Shown in pieces: positions 25,401-31,400 of a DNA stretch of 64,000 bases. The position numbers and the translations under genes are program-made. The DNA is from Euleptes europaea (lineage: Eukaryota; Chordata; Lepidosauria; Squamata; Sphaerodactylidae). The notes below the pieces were generated by a model, which did not search any database, had not been told where the DNA came from, and saw nothing but the letters and a program-made list of their open reading frames with translations. The stretch covers positions 79,359,326 to 79,423,325 of the forward strand of contig NC_079322.1 in the NCBI RefSeq assembly GCF_029931775.1, given 5' to 3'. Numbering within the stretch: position 1 is the stretch's first letter; each line of letters starts with the position of its first letter.

Positions 25401-28400
25401 CTCAGGAGATGGTGAGCTCCCCTGGAAGTTTTTAAGAGGAGGCTAGATGGTCATCTGTCAGCAATGCTGATTCTGTGACCTTAGGCAGATGATGAGAGGG
25501 AGGGCATCTTGGCCATCTTCTGGTCACTATTGGTGTGGAGGGGAGAGGTAGTTGTGAATTCCCTGCATTGTGCAGGGGGTTGGACTTGATGACCCTGGTG
25601 GTCCCTTCCAATTCTATTATTCTATGATTCTAGGGAAGCCACGGCCCTCAGTTTGCAAGACCTGAGCAATGCCGTTAACAAGGGGACGTTTTGGAGGTAA
25701 TTAATTTATAGGGTTGCCATAAGCCACTTGACGGCACTGGACATCCTGTCTGCTTCTCCTCCATCTTTGGGACTGGAACTTGGGACAAGGCAGGTCACGT
25801 AAGAGGAAGGATGAGGCTGAGTACAGTGCTCATGGCAAGATATGGGGGAGATGGGGCAAAAATATCCCACCTGGCTCACAGCCTGCATAAGGCAGGGAGA
25901 GCACTGGTGGGCCCCAAGAGACAGGACTGAGAGACTTTTCTACCTTTCCCTGGTCCAGCGGAAGTACACAGGCATCCAAGGGAGGGAGGGTAGGGTTAGG
26001 GTAGGGGGCAGCAAAGGACCAGGAAGGGTGTTGCTACTGGAGGGTCAGAGGCCCCCCAGTGGGGGCTGATCTTGGCTCATTGCTTTGATGTTCTGGCATC
26101 ACACACAGTTTGACCAGACCTCCCAGGGGAACCGGCTGGCTTTCCTAACCTTCAGCCCCTTTGCTTGTAATAATTTGGTGCTGTCAAGTCACAGCTGACT
26201 TATGGCGACCCCCATGGGGTTTTCAAGACAAGAGAGGTGAGGAAGTTTGGCCATTGCCTGCTTCTGCACAGCAGCCCTAGACTTCCTTGGTGGTCTCCCA
26301 TCCAAATACTAACCGTGACTGACCCTGTTTAGCTTCGAGCTAGTCAGGGCAATGCAGGCTGCTAGTCCCTTTGCTTACTGGACAGAAACTGGACAGAAAA
26401 CTGGACAGCTCGGGGTTCCTGTGTCCAGTGCGGACGAATGGGGCAGTGTGTGATACGTGGGTATTCCCTGACAGTGCGGTATGAGGACGCCTGTGGAGGG
26501 CATTCCCCTCAAGGGAGCCATGACACCCCCTCCCTCTCTGCTGAATGAGGAATAGGTTGGGAGGGACTCCACAGTGGCTACCTGCAGGGTCGTCGTTGTA
26601 GAGCCCGCACAGCCCTCGTGTGGCGCCTCTCAGCTCTGCCCCTACGGTAACGTAGGCTGTGTCGCGCCCGTCAAACTTGACCCGAACTCCCAGGCCGCTC
26701 TCCACAAAGAGGAAGTCTCCCAGCCACCAGATGCTGACCCCTGCAGAAGCAGAAGCAGGGGCAGGGGCCGGAACTGAAGACCAGACGGCGATTCCAGGCC
26801 TCCCCTCCACAGACTCTGGCGCTCAGCGGAAGCAGGTGACTCGTGCTCCCTTGCCCTGCGCCCATTCCCCCCTAGTCAGCTCTCTAAATCAAACACCTGA
26901 CACGCTTCCCCATCCCCCTTCAAGCTAAGTCCAATTCAAAATTCCTAACTGGGAATGTTGAAAAAGATACACATTAGGATATACATATTTTACGCAAAAG
27001 CCAAGTCCACTGCAGAGATTTGCCAAGGAACATTACAAATTAAGTTCAACTTGGCCTGGTGTGCTCCCCCACAAAAACACATCTGCATACTCTAACGCTT
27101 CTGTGTGTTTTAGGAGTCATCCCCCCCCAGCTGTCCAGAGGTAGGGATGCCAACCTCCAGGTGGGGTAGGGTTGCCAACCTCCAGGTACTGGAGGAGATC
27201 TCCAGCTACTACAACTGATCTCCAGCCGACAGAGATCAGTTCACCTGGAGGAAATGGCTGCTTTGGCAATTGGACTCTACAGCATTGAAGTCTCAGGGGG
27301 AAACAGTGAGGCAAAGGCCTTTCCCCACAGGCAGCCCCTCACCTTTTTGCATCCGTGGCTCCCCTTCTGGCACCGGAGCACCATTCACAGAGACATTCCT
27401 GCCTTGCACCTCTACTGAATCGAGTCCAAACAGCATGTGGAGGGACTGCCAGGGAAAAAAAGGGGGGGATGACAAGTATAACCTCCCCCTGTTCCTCAGC
27501 GCTTCATACACTCCTGCGGTGCCCCCCTCCCGCGGGAGCCCAGAGAGAGAAGCTGATGATGCCACCAAGATGGACCGAGAGCTGTCTAGCGAGTGTCCTA
27601 TTCCCCGAGTGAAGAACTGGGCTGCCTGGGGCAGGGAAAACGTGGGAAAACCCGCCCTGCGGAAACCCCATCGCTGCTGTGCCGTACTGGCAGCCGCAGC
27701 AGCTACAAGGGAACCACACAAACCTACTGCGCGTGGCAAACACTTTACACTACTCAGTGTAAACTCTGAACCCCCTCCCCCCCACACCAGTTCTTACCTT
27801 GTGGCAGAGGCCGGGCAAGCAGCCCCCCCTGCCGGAGGAGATTTGGATGGCCCAGGTGCCGTCGGATGCGGCAGCAAAGGTGTACGTGCAGTTCCCGTGG
27901 AAGCGGAAGTGTTTGCCGTCAAAGCTCCGATAGTGGACCCCAGCCCAGGTCAGGCAGGTGGCGAAGGGGCGCCGGACATGCCCCAAATGGACCAGCCGCA
28001 CCGAGGGGGCTGAGGGCCTGAGAAGGAAGGGCGAAGGCAGGTCACCTGAAGAGAAAGAGGGCTGCCAGTTAGTAAGGGTACAGTGAGCCAGTGAGGTGTA
28101 GTGGTTTAAAGGAGCCCAATCCTGCCTTTGGCTTCCTGGGCCCAAGAAGGGTCCTGGGATTGTCCCCACTAAGGCTGCCAACTCTGGCCTGGGAAATTTG
28201 GGGACAGGGGCCTGCGAAGGGGGAGGGGTTTCATCTAGAATCTATGGTATATCATTAGGGTTGCCAACCTCTCGCTGGTAGCTGGAGAATCTCCTGCTAT
28301 TATAACTGATCTCCAGGCAACACAGATCAGTTAATCTGGGGGAAATGGCCACTTTGGAGGGGCGGACTCTATGGCATTATACCCCATTGAAGTCCCGTCC

Positions 28401-31400
28401 CTCCCTCCTCAGTCTCCAACCCTAAAATCTCCAGGTATTTCCTAACCCAGAGCTGGCATCCCTATATACCACAGAGATTGTCCTCTGATGCTGCCATTCT
28501 CTCCAGGGGAAATGATCTCTGTAGTCTGGAGATCAGTTGTAATTCTGGGAGAACTCCAGGCCCCACCTGGAGGTTGGCAACCCTAGTCCCCTCTCTCACG
28601 CCTTGGCTATACCATGTTGTTGGCTTTGGTTTCCATGAAAGAAAGACATGATCCCGTCCCCCCATCCACCTTTCTTGGGCACAAAGGAGCAGCTGAAGCA
28701 GAGACCGGAGGAGGAGGAGTTCTTCCAGCTGTGCCCCCCTGGGCGGCTGCAGCACTCATCTATGCTGGTCAGTGAGAAGTTCTGCATCCCTGGCACGTCC
28801 TGGCACTGCCAGGTGGAAAAGCAACGACCCATCAGCCCCATTCCTGGAAGGTGGTGGGGAGAGAGGCGAAAGGCAGGGCCAAAAGAAAAATCAGAGACTA
28901 GCAAAACACCCTCATGTTAGATGTTTCAGACCCATCAGGTAGGCTAAGATTCACCCTACAAATCTGTATCAAATCTCCCCACAGTAGTGTGGGTATTCTG
29001 CAGGTACCCCAACACAGCCATCTGCCAACCAGGGGCAATTTTGTATTTAATTAACACATAATGATGTCAAATTGAGCTAATCTTTGCCACCGTGGTATTG
29101 AAAGGAAACCTGAAATTGATGAATAGGATAAAATTGACAGTATTAACTGCTCTTCATTTTAAAAATATTTTCTCCCTCGGGTTTTTGCTGCTGTTCTATT
29201 CCTGTCCTACCAGTGTTGAATGAAGGATCGCCTTCCCCCCACCCCTTTGTAGCAGTTATCCTACTTATTGAAACTCTCGACGTTCTTTTCCCCTTCTACA
29301 GCTTCCTTTGGGAGCTATTTGACGCCCACACCAGATGAGTTGAAATACATTTCCTGTTCTGCCTAAATACCTCAAAAGCACTTGAACTACGAGCACAGCA
29401 AACAGAGAGCTACAACGTCAATCAAGCATTGTTATCAAACTTGTCCTAGGGAGGGCCATGGAGGGTGGTCTGGTTTGGCCACGGAGAGGGACATCACGGC
29501 TGGAGGCTTCCCCTGGACATGTAGCTCCACATTCAGCACACGGGACCTGCAAGCAGCGGCTCCACGGCCCAGTCTCTGACTGCCCCCCCCCCGCAGCTCC
29601 AGCTCCCCCCCCCCCACCTTTACCCTCTGAGCAGTGGGGTCCGCTCCATCCCTCGCAGCAAGCACGCACGGTGCGGTTCCACACCAGGGGTCTTGTGTCC
29701 TCGGGCCTGCAGCAGGGAAGAGGTGCAGTGAGAGGAGGGATGCCATCTTTGGATTAGGAAATACCTGGAGATTTGGGGGTGGAGCCTGGGAAGGGGCTAG
29801 GAAGGACCTCAGCATGGTATAATGCCATAGAGTCCACCCTCCAAAGCAGCCATTTTCTCCAGGGAAACTGATCTTGGTTGTATGGAGATCAACTGTAATA
29901 GCAGGAGATCGAGGGCTGCCAACCTCCAGGTACTAGCTGGAGATCTCCTGCTCTTACAACTGATCTCCAGCCAAAAGCGATCAGTTCACCTGGAGAAAAT
30001 GGCCGCTTTGGCCATTGGTCTCTATGGCACTGAAGTCCCTCCTTTCCCCAAACCTCACCCTCCTTAGGCTCTGCCCAAAAAACCTCCAGCCGGTGGCAAA
30101 GAGGGACCTGGCAACCCTAAGGAGATCTCAGGTGCCACTTGGAGGCTGGCCACTCTAAGACAGAAGCCATGGAGGAGGCAGGAAGATCTTTGCCCTCTCT
30201 CTGAGGAAAAGAAAGCATTGCTCACGGTGCATGATCATGTCTTTTTGGTGTATACCAGGTACAAACGGGCTGAAGCCCATGAAAGTCTGTGCCACAAAAC
30301 ATCTTTTAGCCTTTGACATCCCACGAGATTTGGGCTATTTTGCTGCAGCAAAGCAACGTGGCTGGCTGCTCCTCAGGAAACTTCCTCCAAGGGCATAAAT
30401 CTCCCCCTCTGCCCATTCCAGCGGGTTCTTGCAGCCTTTACCACTGGCCACCCCAGCCCTCTCTGTTCTCCCACTCTTTGGTAGACCCCCCCCCCCAGCA
30501 CCTGCTCCCACCCCCCACTGCAAATGCACTCACTTGTAGATGTAGCACAGGGCGGTGCTGCTGGATCCCACCTGCGGATGGTCGTGGGCTAGACCCTCCT
30601 CCCTCCCATAGGCTTGGTGCATCCTGCCTCGGTCCAGCTGCCAGCCCGCCATGTTGTACTGGTAGACATCGGAGCAGGGCACCACCTCCTCACGCCGGGG
30701 GCTGACCACTTCCTCCTCCATCACCTGGACTGTCCTCTCGCACCACCGCCTGCAGCCGGCAAGAGGGGACCACTTGAGGACATGGCATAGTAGGCTATTG
30801 CCTGACTGTCTGCCCCCGCCCTTGGGACCTGTTTCCCCCGGCTACTGTGAACCAGCAACCCAGAACCAGGTAAGAATGGATCAGACCAAGGTCCACTTGG
30901 CCTTCAGCAGCCAACAACCAGGTGACCCTGGGAAGCAGGGCAAGCGAGGGCAATCCACCCTCGCTTGCCAGCAGCAGCTGAGTTGGTTGCCTCTGAGTGC
31001 ATTTCTGTGATTTGGAAACACATCACAGATTTATGTAAATAAATTTGCTCCTCATGTTTGAAATACTTGATATGAACTTAAGAAAGGCCCTGGTGGATCA
31101 GACCAAGGCCCATCAAGTCCAGCAGTCTGTTCACACAGTGGCCAACCAGGGGCCTCTAGGATGCCCACAAGCAAGACGGCTGCAGCAGCATTTATCCTGC
31201 CTGTCTTCCACAGCACCTAATGTAATAGGCATGCTTCTCTAATCTTGGAGAGAATAGGTATGCATCATGACTAGTATTCATTTTGACTAGTAGCCGTTGC
31301 TGGATCAGACCAGGGCCCATCAAGTCCAGCAGTCTGTTCACACAGTAGCCAGCCAGGTGCCTCTAGGAAGCCCATCAAGCAAGGAGACTGCAGCACCATC

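Noticed and set aside
27270-28013. 247-codon plus-strand frame across SSPO exons 5 and 6
   Set aside because: Antisense of two exons and their intron; no domain, and the minus strand is clearly SSPO VWD1.
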